Shown: positions 33,415 to 42,598 of the stretch, in pieces | How the letters are laid out: every line of letters starts with the position of its first letter | Numbering within the stretch: position 1 is the stretch's first letter | Assembly: GCF_014268275.3 (NCBI RefSeq) | Contig: NZ_CP077084.1 | Location: forward strand, 434,001 to 498,000 | Source: Pseudomonas tritici | Lineage (GTDB): Bacteria > Pseudomonadota > Gammaproteobacteria > Pseudomonadales > Pseudomonadaceae | Length of the DNA stretch: 64,000 bases | Direction: 5' to 3' | Notes under the pieces: generated by a model | What the model was told of the DNA's origin: nothing | The model's database searches: none | Seen by the model: only the letters and a program-made list of their open reading frames with translations | Translations under genes and position numbers: made by a program

Positions 33415-35328
33415 ATGCTGTTTTCATGCCGAGTTGCCCTGCGTGCGGGGCTGGTATACCTGCTGGTTTCCATTCTGTGGATAGGCCTTACTCGGCAGGT
33501 ATTGATCGAGTTTCTCGATGACCCCAGCGAGCTGAACCACTGGTTGCAAGTGCGTGGCTATGTGTGGGTGGCCCTCAGCGCCTTGGTGATTTACCTGATG
33601 TACGCCCGGTTTGCCCGTGCCCACCAGTTGCAACAACCCCTGAAGGAAAACCGCGAGCGCCTGCGCCAGGCGGCCGCCGTGTTCGATTGCACCCGTGAAG
33701 GCGTGCTGGTCACCGACGCCCATGGGCTGATCGTCCACGTCAATCGCGCCTTTATGGCGATTACCGGTTATCAAGGTGAAGACGTCATGGGCCAGCGTCC
33801 CAGCCTGTTCAAGTCCGGTCGCCACTCGTCGAATTTCTACCGGCAGATGTTCCAGAGCCTGCAGAGCACCGGCGAATGGAGCGGAGAAATCTGGAACCGG
33901 CGCAAGAGCGGTGAAATTTATCCACAGTGGCAAACCATTCGTGTGATTCACGATGACCAGGGCCACGTCAGCCATTACGTCGCAGTGTTCTCCGATATCA
34001 GTGCCATCAAGGACTCCGAGCACGAACTGGCCCACCTCGCGCACCACGACCCCCTGACCGACCTGCCCAACCGCTTGCTGTTCACCGACCGCGCCGAGCA
34101 GGCGCTGGCCTCGGCGCAAGTCCACAAGCGCGGTTGCGCCCTGCTGTTGCTGGACCTGGATCACTTCAAAATCATCAACGACAGCCTGGGCCATAATGTG
34201 GGAGACCAGTTGCTCAAGCTGGTGGGCGAACGGCTGCAGGGGTTGTTCGGCCCCGGCGTGACCCTGGCGCGCCTGGGTGGAGATGAGTTCGCCGTGCTCG
34301 CGGAAAGTTGTCCACAGGTGGTTCAGGCTGCCGCCTTGGCGCAACGCATCCTCGATGCGATGAAGCAGCCGTTCAGCTTCGACAGCCACCAGCTGTTTAT
34401 CAGCGCCAGTATCGGTATCAGCCTCTTTCCCAGCGACGCCCTGAGTGCTGAACAGTTGCTGCGCAATGCGGACTCCGCACTGTTCAAGGCCAAGAGCGCC
34501 GGCCGTGAAGGCTACGCGTTGTACACCGAAGAACTCACCGCCCATGCGCAGAACCGCGTGGAAATTGCCAACGAGCTGCGCCGTGCCCTTGAGCTGCAAG
34601 AGCTGCGCGTTTATTACCAACCGGTGCATGAGCTGCACGGCAGTCGCCTGATTGGCGTCGAAGCGCTGGTGCGCTGGCAGCACCCGGAGCGTGGCCTGGT
34701 GCCGCCGGGAGAATTTATCCCGATTGCCGAGCGCACGGGGTTGATTGCCGATATCGACGCTTGGGTCATGGATCAGGCTTGCCGGCAGATGTGCCAATGG
34801 CTGGCCGATGGGGTGCCGTTGAGCTTTATGGCCGTCAACGTGTCCAGCCGTTTGTTTGCGCGGCGCGAATTGTACGAGCAGGTCGCCCAAGTGCTGCACG
34901 ACACGGGCCTCGACCCCGGCTTCCTTGAACTTGAAGTGACCGAGAGCGCGGTGATGGACGACCCCGAAGTCGCCCTGGAGCAACTGCACCGCCTGCGCGA
35001 ACTGGGCTTGCGCCTGGCCATCGATGATTTTGGGACCGGTTACTCGTCGCTTCTACGGCTCAAGCGCCTGCCTGTGCAGAAACTCAAGATCGACCAAGGG
35101 TTTGTTGCTGGGTTGCCGTGGGATGAGGACGATGCAGCGATTGTGCGGGTGGTGATTGCGCTGGCGAAAAGCATGGGCATGCAGGTGCAGGCCGAAGGGA
35201 TCGAGCAGGTGGAGCAGGCGCGGTTTTTGTTGGAACAGGAATGCGATCTGGGGCAGGGGTATTGGTTTGGGCGGCCGATGCCGGCGCAGGAGATTGATTG
35301 GTCGAGAGCACCCGCCATCCGAAATTGA
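33415..35328 (+). CDS. Membrane PAS-GGDEF-EAL protein (PipA-like)
   Basis: This 637-residue protein has two N-terminal membrane helices (about 10-27 and 47-63), a PAS domain (85-205, VFDCTREGVLVTDAHG), a GGDEF domain with ARLGGDEF (205-375) and an EAL domain (385-637) beginning FYQP-like with GVEALVRWQHPERG and holding AIDDFGTGYSSL. The GGDEF part lacks an RxxD inhibitory site (PGVT instead). The EAL signature is complete, so breakdown of c-di-GMP is likely its main action. Position beside desA matches P. aeruginosa PA0285 (PipA). Confidence 0.9.
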   Translation: MLFSCRVALRAGLVYLLVSILWIGLTRQVLIEFLDDPSELNHWLQVRGYVWVALSALVIYLMYARFARAHQLQQPLKENRERLRQAAAVFDCTREGVLVTDAHGLIVHVNRAFMAITGYQGEDVMGQRPSLFKSGRHSSNFYRQMFQSLQSTGEWSGEIWNRRKSGEIYPQWQTIRVIHDDQGHVSHYVAVFSDISAIKDSEHELAHLAHHDPLTDLPNRLLFTDRAEQALASAQVHKRGCALLLLDLDHFKIINDSLGHNVGDQLLKLVGERLQGLFGPGVTLARLGGDEFAVLAESCPQVVQAAALAQRILDAMKQPFSFDSHQLFISASIGISLFPSDALSAEQLLRNADSALFKAKSAGREGYALYTEELTAHAQNRVEIANELRRALELQELRVYYQPVHELHGSRLIGVEALVRWQHPERGLVPPGEFIPIAERTGLIADIDAWVMDQACRQMCQWLADGVPLSFMAVNVSSRLFARRELYEQVAQVLHDTGLDPGFLELEVTESAVMDDPEVALEQLHRLRELGLRLAIDDFGTGYSSLLRLKRLPVQKLKIDQGFVAGLPWDEDDAAIVRVVIALAKSMGMQVQAEGIEQVEQARFLLEQECDLGQGYWFGRPMPAQEIDWSRAPAIRN

Positions 35329-35338
35329 AATGCGTTAA

Positions 35339-35364
35339 AAATGTGGGAGCCAGCTCCCACATTT
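35339..35364. terminator. Hairpin after the GGDEF-EAL gene
   Basis: AAATGTGGGAGC (35339-35350) pairs exactly with GCTCCCACATTT (35353-35364) around a CA loop. It is a minimal REP-type hairpin and probable terminator. Confidence 0.6.
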
Positions 35365-35427
35365 GAATCTGCTCAAGGCTTTATTTTGGCGCTCGGGCAC
35401 ATAAACCGCGCGCAACCCCACGCCCCA

Positions 35428-35480
35428 CCAGAAAATTCTTTCTGGTTATATAAACATTCTTAAATAGTATTTTTAAGAAT
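35428..35480. promoter_or_regulatory. Twin palindromes upstream of oscA and the sulfate genes
   Basis: CCAGAAA-ATTC-TTTCTGG (35428-35445) and ATTCTTAAA-TAGTATT-TTTAAGAAT (35456-35480) have perfect arms and lie 80-130 bases before oscA in an AT-rich patch. Sulfur-starvation genes of pseudomonads are controlled by CysB, which binds AT-rich elements upstream of promoters. These repeats are candidates for that control; a specific CysB site cannot be proved. Confidence 0.5.
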
Positions 35481-35560
35481 ATCCGCGCTTATCTACTATC
35501 GCCCTCACGCCGCAAGCAGTGCCGCCACTGCGAGGCACTATTCATTTCAGGAGCGAGACC

Positions 35561-35743
35561 ATGAGCGCATCTCTACGTAGCGTCGACGGCCAGGACGAAG
35601 CAGCCATTTTGCGTGAGATCCAGAGCGCCCTGCGCGATCTGCGGTTTGGCGCGGTGGAAATCACGGTGCACAACGCGCAAGTGGTACAGATCGAACGCAA
35701 AGAAAAATTCCGTCTGCAGAACCCGGGTAACAAACCGAGCTAA
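35561..35743 (+). CDS. oscA: Small sulfur-starvation protein OscA (DUF2292)
   Basis: This 60-residue protein is started at ATG 35561 after CAGGAG; the 35519 frame is longer without a ribosome site. The DUF2292/YezD domain is seen in [20 protein letters not shown] and IERKEKFR. OscA-type proteins are induced by sulfur limitation and oxidative or chromate stress and are encoded just before sbp in pseudomonads. It is 65 bases ahead of sbp, and probably shares its promoter. Confidence 0.88.
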   Translation: MSASLRSVDGQDEAAILREIQSALRDLRFGAVEITVHNAQVVQIERKEKFRLQNPGNKPS

Positions 35744-35808
35744 GCAAGAACGGCGATAGACCCGCAATTATAAGAAAAAGCCAACACCCCAGAATTTCAG
35801 GAGCTTCT

Positions 35809-36819
35809 ATGTCGTCGATTCGCCGTTACGCCCTGGCCGCCCTGGCCAGCGCCGTGTTTGCAGGTTCCGCGGTTGCCAAGGACTACGAGTTGCTCAACGT
35901 CTCGTACGACCCTACCCGTGAGCTGTACCAGGACTACAACGCTGAGTTCACCAGTTTCTGGAAACAGTCCCACCCCGGCGACAACGTCAAGATCCAGCAA
36001 TCCCACGGTGGTTCGGGCAAACAAGGCCGCGCCGTGATCGACGGCCTGCGCGCCGACGTAGTGACCCTGGCCCTGGCCGGTGACATCGACGAAATCGCAA
36101 AACTGGGCAAGACCCTCCCGGAAAACTGGCAGACCCGCCTGCCGGACGCCAGCACCCCGTACACCTCGACCATCGTGTTCCTGGTGCGCAAGGGCAACCC
36201 TAAAGGCATCAAGGATTGGGGCGACCTGATCAACAAAGATGTGTCCGTGATCACCCCGAACCCGAAAACCTCCGGCGGCGCACGCTGGAACTTCCTCGCC
36301 GCCTGGGCCTACGGCCTCAAAACCGGCGGCAGCGAAGCCAAGGCCCAGGAGTACGTGAAAGAGCTGTTCAAACACGTGCCTGTGCTGGACACCGGCGCGC
36401 GTGGTTCGACCATCACCTTCGTCAACAACGGTCAGGGTGACGTGTTGCTGGCCTGGGAAAACGAGGCGTTCCTGGCCCTGAAAGAAGACGGCGGCGCTGA
36501 CAAGTTCGATATCGTCGTGCCTTCGCTGTCGATTCTCGCGGAGCCGCCAGTGGCCGTGGTCGACAAGAACGCCGAGAAAAAAGGCAACACCGAAATCGCC
36601 ACTGAATACCTGAAACACCTGTACAGCCCGGCTGGCCAGGAGATTGCGGCCAAGAACTTCTACCGCCCACGCGATGCAAAAGTGGCCGCCAAATACGCCC
36701 AGCAGTTCCCGAAACTGGACTTGGTGACTATCGACAAAGACTTCGGCGGCTGGAAAACTGCCCAACCGAAATTCTTTAACGACGGTGGCGTGTTCGACCA
36801 GATCTACACGGCGCAGTAA
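35809..36819 (+). CDS. sbp: Periplasmic sulfate-binding protein
   Basis: This 336-residue protein has a Sec signal peptide ([23 protein letters not shown]) and the sulfate/thiosulfate-binding fold: [34 protein letters not shown] and [16 protein letters not shown]. It captures sulfate for the CysTWA importer. A REP-containing gap of 180 bases separates it from cysT, which may lower expression of the membrane genes relative to this abundant protein. Confidence 0.95.
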   Translation: MSSIRRYALAALASAVFAGSAVAKDYELLNVSYDPTRELYQDYNAEFTSFWKQSHPGDNVKIQQSHGGSGKQGRAVIDGLRADVVTLALAGDIDEIAKLGKTLPENWQTRLPDASTPYTSTIVFLVRKGNPKGIKDWGDLINKDVSVITPNPKTSGGARWNFLAAWAYGLKTGGSEAKAQEYVKELFKHVPVLDTGARGSTITFVNNGQGDVLLAWENEAFLALKEDGGADKFDIVVPSLSILAEPPVAVVDKNAEKKGNTEIATEYLKHLYSPAGQEIAAKNFYRPRDAKVAAKYAQQFPKLDLVTIDKDFGGWKTAQPKFFNDGGVFDQIYTAQ

Positions 36820-36830
36820 ACCAAAATACC

Positions 36831-36970
36831 TGTAGGAGCCTCGCTTTTCTGTGGGAGCTGGCTTGTGTGGGAGCCGGGCTTGCCCGCGATAGCCTCACCG
36901 CGGTGTGTCAGTCACATCGCGGTGGGGCTATCGCAGGCAAGCCAGCTCCCACAGAAAGCGCGCTCCTACA
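36831..36970. repeat. Long REP hairpin between sbp and cysT
   Basis: TGTAGGAGC...CTGTGGGAGCTGGCTT (36831-36864) pairs with AAGCCAGCTCCCACAG...GCTCCTACA (36938-36970), and an inner pair (GCCCGCGATAGCC and GGGGCTATCGC) extends the stem. A stable stem at this place can protect sbp mRNA and explain unequal expression within the operon. Confidence 0.85.
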
Positions 36971-37001
36971 GTGGCATTTACCCCTTTAACCAAGGACTCT
37001 T

Positions 37002-37820
37002 ATGTCGCGTCGTATCTCCCCCGTCATACCCGGCTTCGGGCTGACGCTGGGCTACACCGTGGTGTACCTCAGCCTGATCGTACTCATCCCCCTCGCGGCG
37101 ATGTTTGTACACGCCGCACAACTCACCTGGGATCAGTTCTGGGCCATCATCTCCGCACCGCGCGTGCTGGCGGCGTTGCAGCTGAGCTTCAGTACCGCGC
37201 TCTACGCGGCGCTGATCAATGGCGTGATCGGCACGCTGCTGGCCTGGGTGCTGGTGCGCTACACCTTCCCGGGCCGCAAGATCATCGATGCGATGATCGA
37301 CCTGCCGTTCGCCTTGCCCACCGCTGTAGCCGGTATCGCGCTGACCGCGTTGTACACGCCGAACGGCTTCGTCGGCCAGTTCGCGGCTGACTTGGGCTTC
37401 AAGATCGCCTACACCCCCTTGGGCATCACCCTGGCGCTGACCTTCGTCACGTTGCCGTTCGTGGTGCGCACGGTGCAGCCGGTACTGGCCGATATCCCCC
37501 GGGAAGTCGAAGAGGCCGCCGCCTGCCTGGGCGCCAAGCCGTTGCAGGTGTTCCGCCACATCCTGGTGCCGGCGTTGCTGCCGGCCTGGTTGACCGGTTT
37601 CGCCCTGGCGTTCGCGCGGGGCGTTGGCGAGTACGGTTCGGTGATTTTCATTGCCGGCAACATGCCGATGAAAACCGAGATCCTGCCGCTGCTGATCATG
37701 GTCAAGCTCGACCAATACGACTACCGCGGCGCCACGTCCATCGGCGTGCTGATGCTGGTGGTTTCCTTTGTACTGCTGCTGCTGATCAACTTGTTGCAGC
37801 GGCGCATCGAACGTCCATAA
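37002..37820 (+). CDS. cysT: Sulfate ABC transporter permease
   Basis: This 272-residue inner-membrane permease has about six membrane helices. The ATP-binding-subunit contact loop is [21 protein letters not shown]. It pairs with CysW to form the sulfate/thiosulfate channel. ATG 37002 follows AAGGACT. The next gene begins 13 bases later. Confidence 0.95.
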   Translation: MSRRISPVIPGFGLTLGYTVVYLSLIVLIPLAAMFVHAAQLTWDQFWAIISAPRVLAALQLSFSTALYAALINGVIGTLLAWVLVRYTFPGRKIIDAMIDLPFALPTAVAGIALTALYTPNGFVGQFAADLGFKIAYTPLGITLALTFVTLPFVVRTVQPVLADIPREVEEAAACLGAKPLQVFRHILVPALLPAWLTGFALAFARGVGEYGSVIFIAGNMPMKTEILPLLIMVKLDQYDYRGATSIGVLMLVVSFVLLLLINLLQRRIERP

Positions 37821-37833
37821 GGAGGCGCGGAAC

Positions 37834-38706
37834 ATGTCCCAATCGTCTATTTCCGCCGCGTCCTCGGCCAATGCGGCCCGCCGTGGCAGTGCAACGTCGC
37901 GACGTATCCTGATCGGCCTTGGCTGGCTGGTGTTCGTGTTGTTCCTGCTGTTGCCGCTGTTGATCGTGGTGACCCAGGGCTTGAAGAACGGCCTCGGTGC
38001 GTTTTTCACCGCGATCCTTGAGCCCGACGCACTGTCGGCACTGAAGCTCACGGTGATCGCCGTGGCGATTTCGGTGCCGCTTAACCTGGTGTTCGGCGTC
38101 AGCGCCGCGTGGTGCGTGAGCAAATACTCGTTCCGTGGCAAGAGCATCCTGGTCACGCTGATCGACCTGCCGTTCTCGGTGTCACCGGTGATCGCGGGTC
38201 TGGTCTATGTGCTGATGTTCGGCGCGCAGGGCTTCTTTGGTCCGTGGCTGCAAGAGCATGACATCCAGATCGTGTTCGCCTTGCCCGGCATCGTGCTGGC
38301 GACCATCTTTGTCACCGTTCCCTTCGTGGCCCGAGAACTGATCCCGCTGATGCAGGAGCAGGGCACCCAGGAAGAAGAAGCCGCGCGCCTGCTGGGTGCC
38401 AATGGCTGGCAGATGTTCTGGCATGTGACCGTGCCGAACATCAAATGGGGCCTGATCTACGGCGTGGTGCTGTGTACTGCGCGGGCCATGGGTGAGTTCG
38501 GCGCGGTGTCGGTGGTGTCCGGCCACATTCGCGGCGTGACCAACACCCTGCCGCTGCACGTCGAGATCCTCTACAACGAATACAACCATGTCGCCGCGTT
38601 TGCCGTCGCGAGCCTGTTGCTGATCCTGGCGCTCTTCATCCTGCTGCTCAAGCAGTGGAGCGAGAACCGTATCAACCGCCTGCGCAACAGCGCCGGTGAG
38701 GAATAA
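37834..38706 (+). CDS. cysW: Sulfate ABC transporter permease
   Basis: This 290-residue permease has a 20-residue polar start ([20 protein letters not shown]), about six membrane helices and the loop [22 protein letters not shown] that contacts CysA. GGAGGCG precedes its ATG. It is the partner of CysT in sulfate uptake and overlaps no gene; cysA follows after three bases. Confidence 0.95.
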   Translation: MSQSSISAASSANAARRGSATSRRILIGLGWLVFVLFLLLPLLIVVTQGLKNGLGAFFTAILEPDALSALKLTVIAVAISVPLNLVFGVSAAWCVSKYSFRGKSILVTLIDLPFSVSPVIAGLVYVLMFGAQGFFGPWLQEHDIQIVFALPGIVLATIFVTVPFVARELIPLMQEQGTQEEEAARLLGANGWQMFWHVTVPNIKWGLIYGVVLCTARAMGEFGAVSVVSGHIRGVTNTLPLHVEILYNEYNHVAAFAVASLLLILALFILLLKQWSENRINRLRNSAGEE

Positions 38707-38709
38707 GTC

Positions 38710-39690
38710 ATGTCGATCGAAGTCCGTAATGTCAGCAAGAATTTCAACGCCTTCAAGGCCCTGAACAGCATCAATCTGGACATCCAGAGTGGCGAGCTGG
38801 TGGCGTTGCTTGGCCCGTCCGGCTGCGGCAAGACCACCTTGCTGCGCATCATCGCCGGCCTGGAAACCCCGGATGACGGCAGCATCGTGTTCCACGGTGA
38901 AGACGTGTCCGGCCACGACGTACGCGATCGCAACGTCGGCTTTGTGTTCCAGCACTACGCGCTGTTCCGCCACATGACGGTGTTCGACAACGTGGCGTTC
39001 GGCCTGCGCATGAAACCGAAAAACCAGCGCCCGAATGAAAGCCAGATCGCGGTCAAGGTGCATGAACTGCTGAACATGGTGCAGTTGGATTGGCTATCGG
39101 ATCGCTACCCGGAACAGCTCTCCGGCGGCCAACGCCAGCGTATCGCCCTGGCCCGCGCCCTGGCGGTAGAACCCAAAGTGCTGTTGCTCGACGAACCCTT
39201 CGGCGCCCTCGACGCCAAAGTGCGTAAAGAGCTGCGCCGCTGGCTGGCGCGCCTGCACGAAGACATCAACTTGACCTCGGTGTTTGTGACCCACGACCAG
39301 GAAGAGGCCATGGAAGTCGCCGACCGCATCGTGGTGATGAACAAGGGCGTGATCGAGCAGATCGGTTCACCGGGCGAAGTCTACGAAAACCCGGCCAGCG
39401 ATTTCGTCTATCACTTCCTAGGGGATTCGAACCGCCTGCACCTGGGTGAAGACCAGCACGTGCTGTTCCGTCCACACGAAGTGTCGCTGTCGCGGCATGA
39501 GCTGGAAGATCACCATGCGGCTGAAGTGCGCGACATTCGTCCATTGGGCGCCACCACGCGGGTAACCCTGAAGGTCGAAGGCCAGAGCGAACTGATCGAG
39601 GCTGAAGTGGTGAAAGACCACGACAGCCTGACCGGGCTGGCGCGGGGTGAGACGCTGTTCTTCAAACCCAAGGTCTGGCAAAAAGCCTAA
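38710..39690 (+). CDS. cysA: Sulfate ABC transporter ATP-binding protein
   Basis: This 326-residue ATPase drives sulfate import. Walker A is [12 protein letters not shown], the signature is [15 protein letters not shown], Walker B is [13 protein letters not shown] and the switch is [14 protein letters not shown]. The C-terminal 85 residues form the TOBE-like regulatory domain. It closes the operon; a REPIN follows 17 bases after its stop. Confidence 0.96.
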   Translation: MSIEVRNVSKNFNAFKALNSINLDIQSGELVALLGPSGCGKTTLLRIIAGLETPDDGSIVFHGEDVSGHDVRDRNVGFVFQHYALFRHMTVFDNVAFGLRMKPKNQRPNESQIAVKVHELLNMVQLDWLSDRYPEQLSGGQRQRIALARALAVEPKVLLLDEPFGALDAKVRKELRRWLARLHEDINLTSVFVTHDQEEAMEVADRIVVMNKGVIEQIGSPGEVYENPASDFVYHFLGDSNRLHLGEDQHVLFRPHEVSLSRHELEDHHAAEVRDIRPLGATTRVTLKVEGQSELIEAEVVKDHDSLTGLARGETLFFKPKVWQKA

Positions 39691-39706
39691 AGCCGGTGCA
39701 AAACCC

Positions 39707-39800
39707 AATGTGGGAGCGGGCTTGCTCGCGAATGCGGAGTGTCAGTCAATGCATTCATCAGCTGACAGACCGCATTCGCGAGCAAGCCCGCTCCCACATT
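39707..39800. repeat. REPIN after cysA
   Basis: AATGTGGGAGCGGGCTTGCT (39707) through GCGG (39737) is matched in inverted form by CCGCATTCGCG...CTCCCACATT (39770-39800). Two REP copies face each other with a 32-base spacer. Confidence 0.9.
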
Positions 39801-39816
39801 TAGACCTCTCTCGGCT

Positions 39817-40341
39817 TCAGACCGTGGCGCGTTTTTCTCTGACGGCCACCGGCCCCGAGCGCTGCTCTATCTGTTGCTTGAGGTCATTCCGCAACCCCAG
39901 CAAAAACGCCAACTCCGCCACCACAAACAACGGCCCCACGATCAGCCCCGACACATCATCCACAAACGCCGGCTTCTTGCCTTCGTAGTAATGCCCGACG
40001 AACTGAATCACCCAGCCCACCACAAACATCCCAATGCCGCCGCTGAGCCACACCATCGTGCTCTGTGCCGCCAGCACATGCCCGGCCCACACCGACAAGC
40101 CCATCAGCAGCGTCATCAACACACCCAGCGCCAGTTCCAAGCGCAGGTAAAACCCCGCCGACAGCAGTGCGACGATCACCGCCGGTGAAATCCACACCCC
40201 GCCTATCGCCCATTCCGGGCGTGACAGCAGCACGGCCACCGCGACGACAATCAGTGGAATGCCGACAAAGTGGCTGGCGATATTGCGCGGGTCGCGGTGG
40301 TAGGCAGCGTATTGACTGAGGTGGTCGACGAGGCTTTTCAT
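39817..40341 (-). CDS. Mpo1-like membrane protein (DUF962)
   Basis: This 174-residue protein has four membrane helices and the family marks HRDPRNIASHFVGIPLI near the start and QFVGHYYEGKKPAF in the second half, both with conserved His. The yeast relative Mpo1 is an Fe(II)-dependent dioxygenase that shortens 2-hydroxy fatty acids by alpha-oxidation. ATG 40341 follows AGGAGG. The bacterial role is not established. Confidence 0.85.
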   Translation of the reverse strand: MKSLVDHLSQYAAYHRDPRNIASHFVGIPLIVVAVAVLLSRPEWAIGGVWISPAVIVALLSAGFYLRLELALGVLMTLLMGLSVWAGHVLAAQSTMVWLSGGIGMFVVGWVIQFVGHYYEGKKPAFVDDVSGLIVGPLFVVAELAFLLGLRNDLKQQIEQRSGPVAVREKRATV

Positions 40342-40424
40342 TGTTATTCCTCCTGTAGGATGTTTGATCATCTCCCGTCAGCCAGTGACTGACTGTCAAC
40401 TGGGCGACAATCTCTGGAGTTCTC

Positions 40425-41114
40425 ATGATTGCGGCAACATGGCATGCCCGATTGGCCACCGGTCAGTGGTTCAGCCACCTGCCTGTACAGCTACAGGATA
40501 GTTTGCTGGCGGCGGCTCGGCTGCGTCAGCTGACGGCGGGGCAATACCTGTTCAGGCGCGGTGATCCGCCCTGTGGGGTGTATGCGGTATTGGAGGGGGC
40601 CATGCGTGTCAGTGCGGTCAATGCGCAGGGCAAGGAAGCGGTGTTGAGCCTGGTTGAAACACCGTTCTGGTTCGGCGAGATCTGCCTGTTCGACGGTTTG
40701 CCGCGTACCCACGACGCCTTGTCGGTTGGGCCGTGCACGCTGTTGCAGGTGCCGCAATCGGCGATGCTCGAGATTCTTGACCAAAACCCGGCGTATTGGC
40801 GTGACGTGGCGTTGTTGATGAGCCAGAAGTTGCGCCTGTCGCTGATCAATATCGAACAGATGAGCCTGATGCCGGCGTCGACGCGTATCGCCCACCGACT
40901 GCTGATGATTGCCGGCGGGTACGGCGAGATAGAGCACTCCCGTCGCGTCTTGCACCTGCCCCAGGAAGATTTGGCCGCGATGCTGAGCCTGTCGCGCCAG
41001 ACCACCAACAGTTTGCTCAAGGCGTTAGAGCAGCAGGCGATCATCAAGCTGAGTTACGGCGCGATTGAAGTGCTCGACTTGCCGCGCTTGCGGCAGGCCG
41101 CGGGGGCCGGCTAG
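40425..41114 (+). CDS. Crp/Fnr family transcriptional regulator
   Basis: This 229-residue regulator has a cyclic-nucleotide-binding-type domain (about 15-130, GQYLFRRGDPPCGVYAVLEG) and a winged helix (about 150-220, LHLPQEDLAAMLSLSRQTTN). The Cys set of Fnr is missing, so it does not carry an Fe-S cluster of that type. It reads toward the uraH-like gene, whose stop overlaps its own by four bases. The signal and targets are unknown. Confidence 0.9.
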   Translation: MIAATWHARLATGQWFSHLPVQLQDSLLAAARLRQLTAGQYLFRRGDPPCGVYAVLEGAMRVSAVNAQGKEAVLSLVETPFWFGEICLFDGLPRTHDALSVGPCTLLQVPQSAMLEILDQNPAYWRDVALLMSQKLRLSLINIEQMSLMPASTRIAHRLLMIAGGYGEIEHSRRVLHLPQEDLAAMLSLSRQTTNSLLKALEQQAIIKLSYGAIEVLDLPRLRQAAGAG

Positions 41115-41521
41115 GAACCGCGATACGTCGAAAAGCCGTAAGGGCTCAGCAGCAGCGGGATGTGGTAGTGCTGGTCGGCCTGCTTGACCTCGAATATCAC
41201 CGGGACTTCCGGGAAGAACGTCTCGCGATGGGCTTTCTTGTAGTAGTCGCCGGTCTTGAATACCACGCGATACTCGCCCGGTTTCATGGCTTGGTTGGCC
41301 GGGAACAGTTCGGCGATGCGTCCCTGCTGGTTGGTGACACCTTCGGACAGCGATTGCCAGTGATCGCCTACGTGCTGCTCCAGGGTGACGCTGACACCGG
41401 CAGACGGCAGGCCGTTTTCCAGGTTCAGGACGTGCACGCTCAGGGGGTTGCCGGCCGCCAGGGCCAGGCCGCTCAGGCCGCTAAGGCTGAGGGCGGCGAG
41501 GGTCTTGGTCAGGGTTTTCAT
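41111..41521 (-). CDS. uraH: Periplasmic 5-hydroxyisourate hydrolase (transthyretin-like)
   Basis: This 136-residue protein has a signal peptide (MKTLTKTLAALSLSGLSGLALA) and a transthyretin-like domain: LSVHVLNLENGLPSAGVSV, IAELFPANQAMKPGEYRVVF, the HYHIPLLLSPYGF box and a C-terminal YRGS. These match 5-hydroxyisourate hydrolase, here exported. In E. coli the exported HiuH is encoded next to the HprRS two-component system; a matching operator and a truncated regulator lie upstream here. The gene follows a DUF336 gene on the same strand after ten bases. Confidence 0.9.
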   Translation of the reverse strand: MKTLTKTLAALSLSGLSGLALAAGNPLSVHVLNLENGLPSAGVSVTLEQHVGDHWQSLSEGVTNQQGRIAELFPANQAMKPGEYRVVFKTGDYYKKAHRETFFPEVPVIFEVKQADQHYHIPLLLSPYGFSTYRGS

Positions 41522-41531
41522 CGAGGTTTCC

Positions 41532-42005
41532 TCAAGGGGTGATTGTCAGGCCAAGTTGATTGGCTGCCTTTACCGCGCACGCTTCGTCCTGCTCGGCACC
41601 GCCGGCACCGGCAATGCCCAGCGCGCCCACCAGTTCAGCGTCGGCAAACAGCGGGATGCCGCCCCCGAGCAACAGCAATTCGGGCAAGCTGTTAAGGTTG
41701 GCGGCCTCGGGGTTGTTGCGCGCACGCTCGGCAAACAGCCGGGTGGGGGTTTTAGTCGACAACGCCGTGTACGCTTTGCGTTGGCTGGCGATGCTGTTGT
41801 GCGGGCCTACGCCGTCGGCCCGCAGGCTCAGCAATGGATTGCCGCCCCGGTCGAGTACGGTAAGTGCGGCCGTGCACTGCGCCAGGCTGGCGTCTGCCAG
41901 TTGGCGTGCGGTGTGCAAATCCAGGTCGGCGTGGCGCGGCAGCGGTGGTGCAGCCAGGACGCTGGCGCTGATGGCGAAGCTCAAGAACAAGGCATTGCGG
42001 TACAT
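41532..42005 (-). CDS. Exported GlcG/HbpS family (DUF336) protein
   Basis: This 157-residue protein has a signal peptide (MYRNALFLSFAISASVLAAP) and a DUF336 domain: LDLHTARQLADASLAQC, ALTVLDRGGNPLLSLRADG and LLLGGGIPLFADAELVGALG. The family includes the haem-binding HbpS, which senses redox stress. It is the first gene of the operon with uraH. A CusR/HprR-type box lies 66 bases upstream of its start, implying control by copper or reactive oxidants. Confidence 0.88.
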   Translation of the reverse strand: MYRNALFLSFAISASVLAAPPLPRHADLDLHTARQLADASLAQCTAALTVLDRGGNPLLSLRADGVGPHNSIASQRKAYTALSTKTPTRLFAERARNNPEAANLNSLPELLLLGGGIPLFADAELVGALGIAGAGGAEQDEACAVKAANQLGLTITP

Positions 42006-42071
42006 GGGAACGGCTCCAAAAAGCAGGCCGCTACCTTAGCCAGCGATCTCGGTCAAAAGCCGAACAATTCG

Positions 42072-42087
42072 ATTACAGGTTTGTAAT
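42072..42087. promoter_or_regulatory. CusR/CopR/HprR-type box
   Basis: ATTACA-GGTT-TGTAAT is a perfect match to the operator ATTACAnnTnTGTAAT of CopR/CusR-type regulators, also bound by HprR. It lies between the divergent DUF336-uraH operon and a truncated response-regulator gene, so it probably controls both. Confidence 0.75.
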
Positions 42088-42103
42088 GAACCAAGAGGTA
42101 GGC

Positions 42104-42469
42104 ATGCAGGTGTTGTTAGTGGAAGACCAGCCGAAATTAGCGCAACTCATGGCCCAGGGCTTGAGTGAGGCCGGCTTCGCAGTGGAAGTCGCAGCCAATG
42201 GCATGGCGGCTCAGCGGTTTGTGGAAAGCACTGAATATGACTTGGTGATCCTGGATGTGATGTTGCCGGGTTTGAATGCCTGGAAGTTGCAGCAGGCGAT
42301 ACGCAAGAAGGGTGAGACGCCGGTGTTGTTCTTGACGACCCCGGAAGGGATCGAAGACCGCCTGCGTGGGTTGGAACTGCATGAGGATGATTACTTGCTC
42401 AAGCCGTTTGAGGCCAAGGCGTTGGTGGCGCGGGTGAAGAAGCTGTTGCGGCGGGATCGTGGGCGCTGA
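42104..42469 (+). CDS. Receiver-only remnant of a CusR/HprR-like response regulator
   Basis: This 121-residue protein is started at ATG 42104 after AGAGG, because the ATG at 42086 lies within the operator. It has a full receiver domain: MQVLLVEDQPK, DLVILDVMLPGLNAWKLQ with the phosphorylated Asp, and a late LLKPF Lys. It ends in KKLLRRDRGR, exactly where the linker to an OmpR-type DNA-binding domain should start. The winged helix and the sensor kinase gene are missing, and a REP element follows. It is either a truncated gene or a free-standing receiver. Confidence 0.75.
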   Translation: MQVLLVEDQPKLAQLMAQGLSEAGFAVEVAANGMAAQRFVESTEYDLVILDVMLPGLNAWKLQQAIRKKGETPVLFLTTPEGIEDRLRGLELHEDDYLLKPFEAKALVARVKKLLRRDRGR

Positions 42470-42502
42470 CTGATCCGGCATCTTCAGTGCCTGGGCCACC
42501 GC

Positions 42503-42572
42503 CATCGCAGGCAAGCCAGCTCCCACATTTGGAATGCATTCCCCCTGTGGGAGCCGGGCTTGCCCGCGATGG
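42503..42572. repeat. REP pair after the truncated regulator
   Basis: CCATCGCAGGCAAGCCAGCT (from 42502) and GGGAGCCGGGCTTGCCCGCG (from 42550) face each other. The pair lies where the DNA-binding domain of the regulator is lost. Confidence 0.8.
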
Positions 42573-42598
42573 GGCCCTCATGACCACCCTACATTTCC

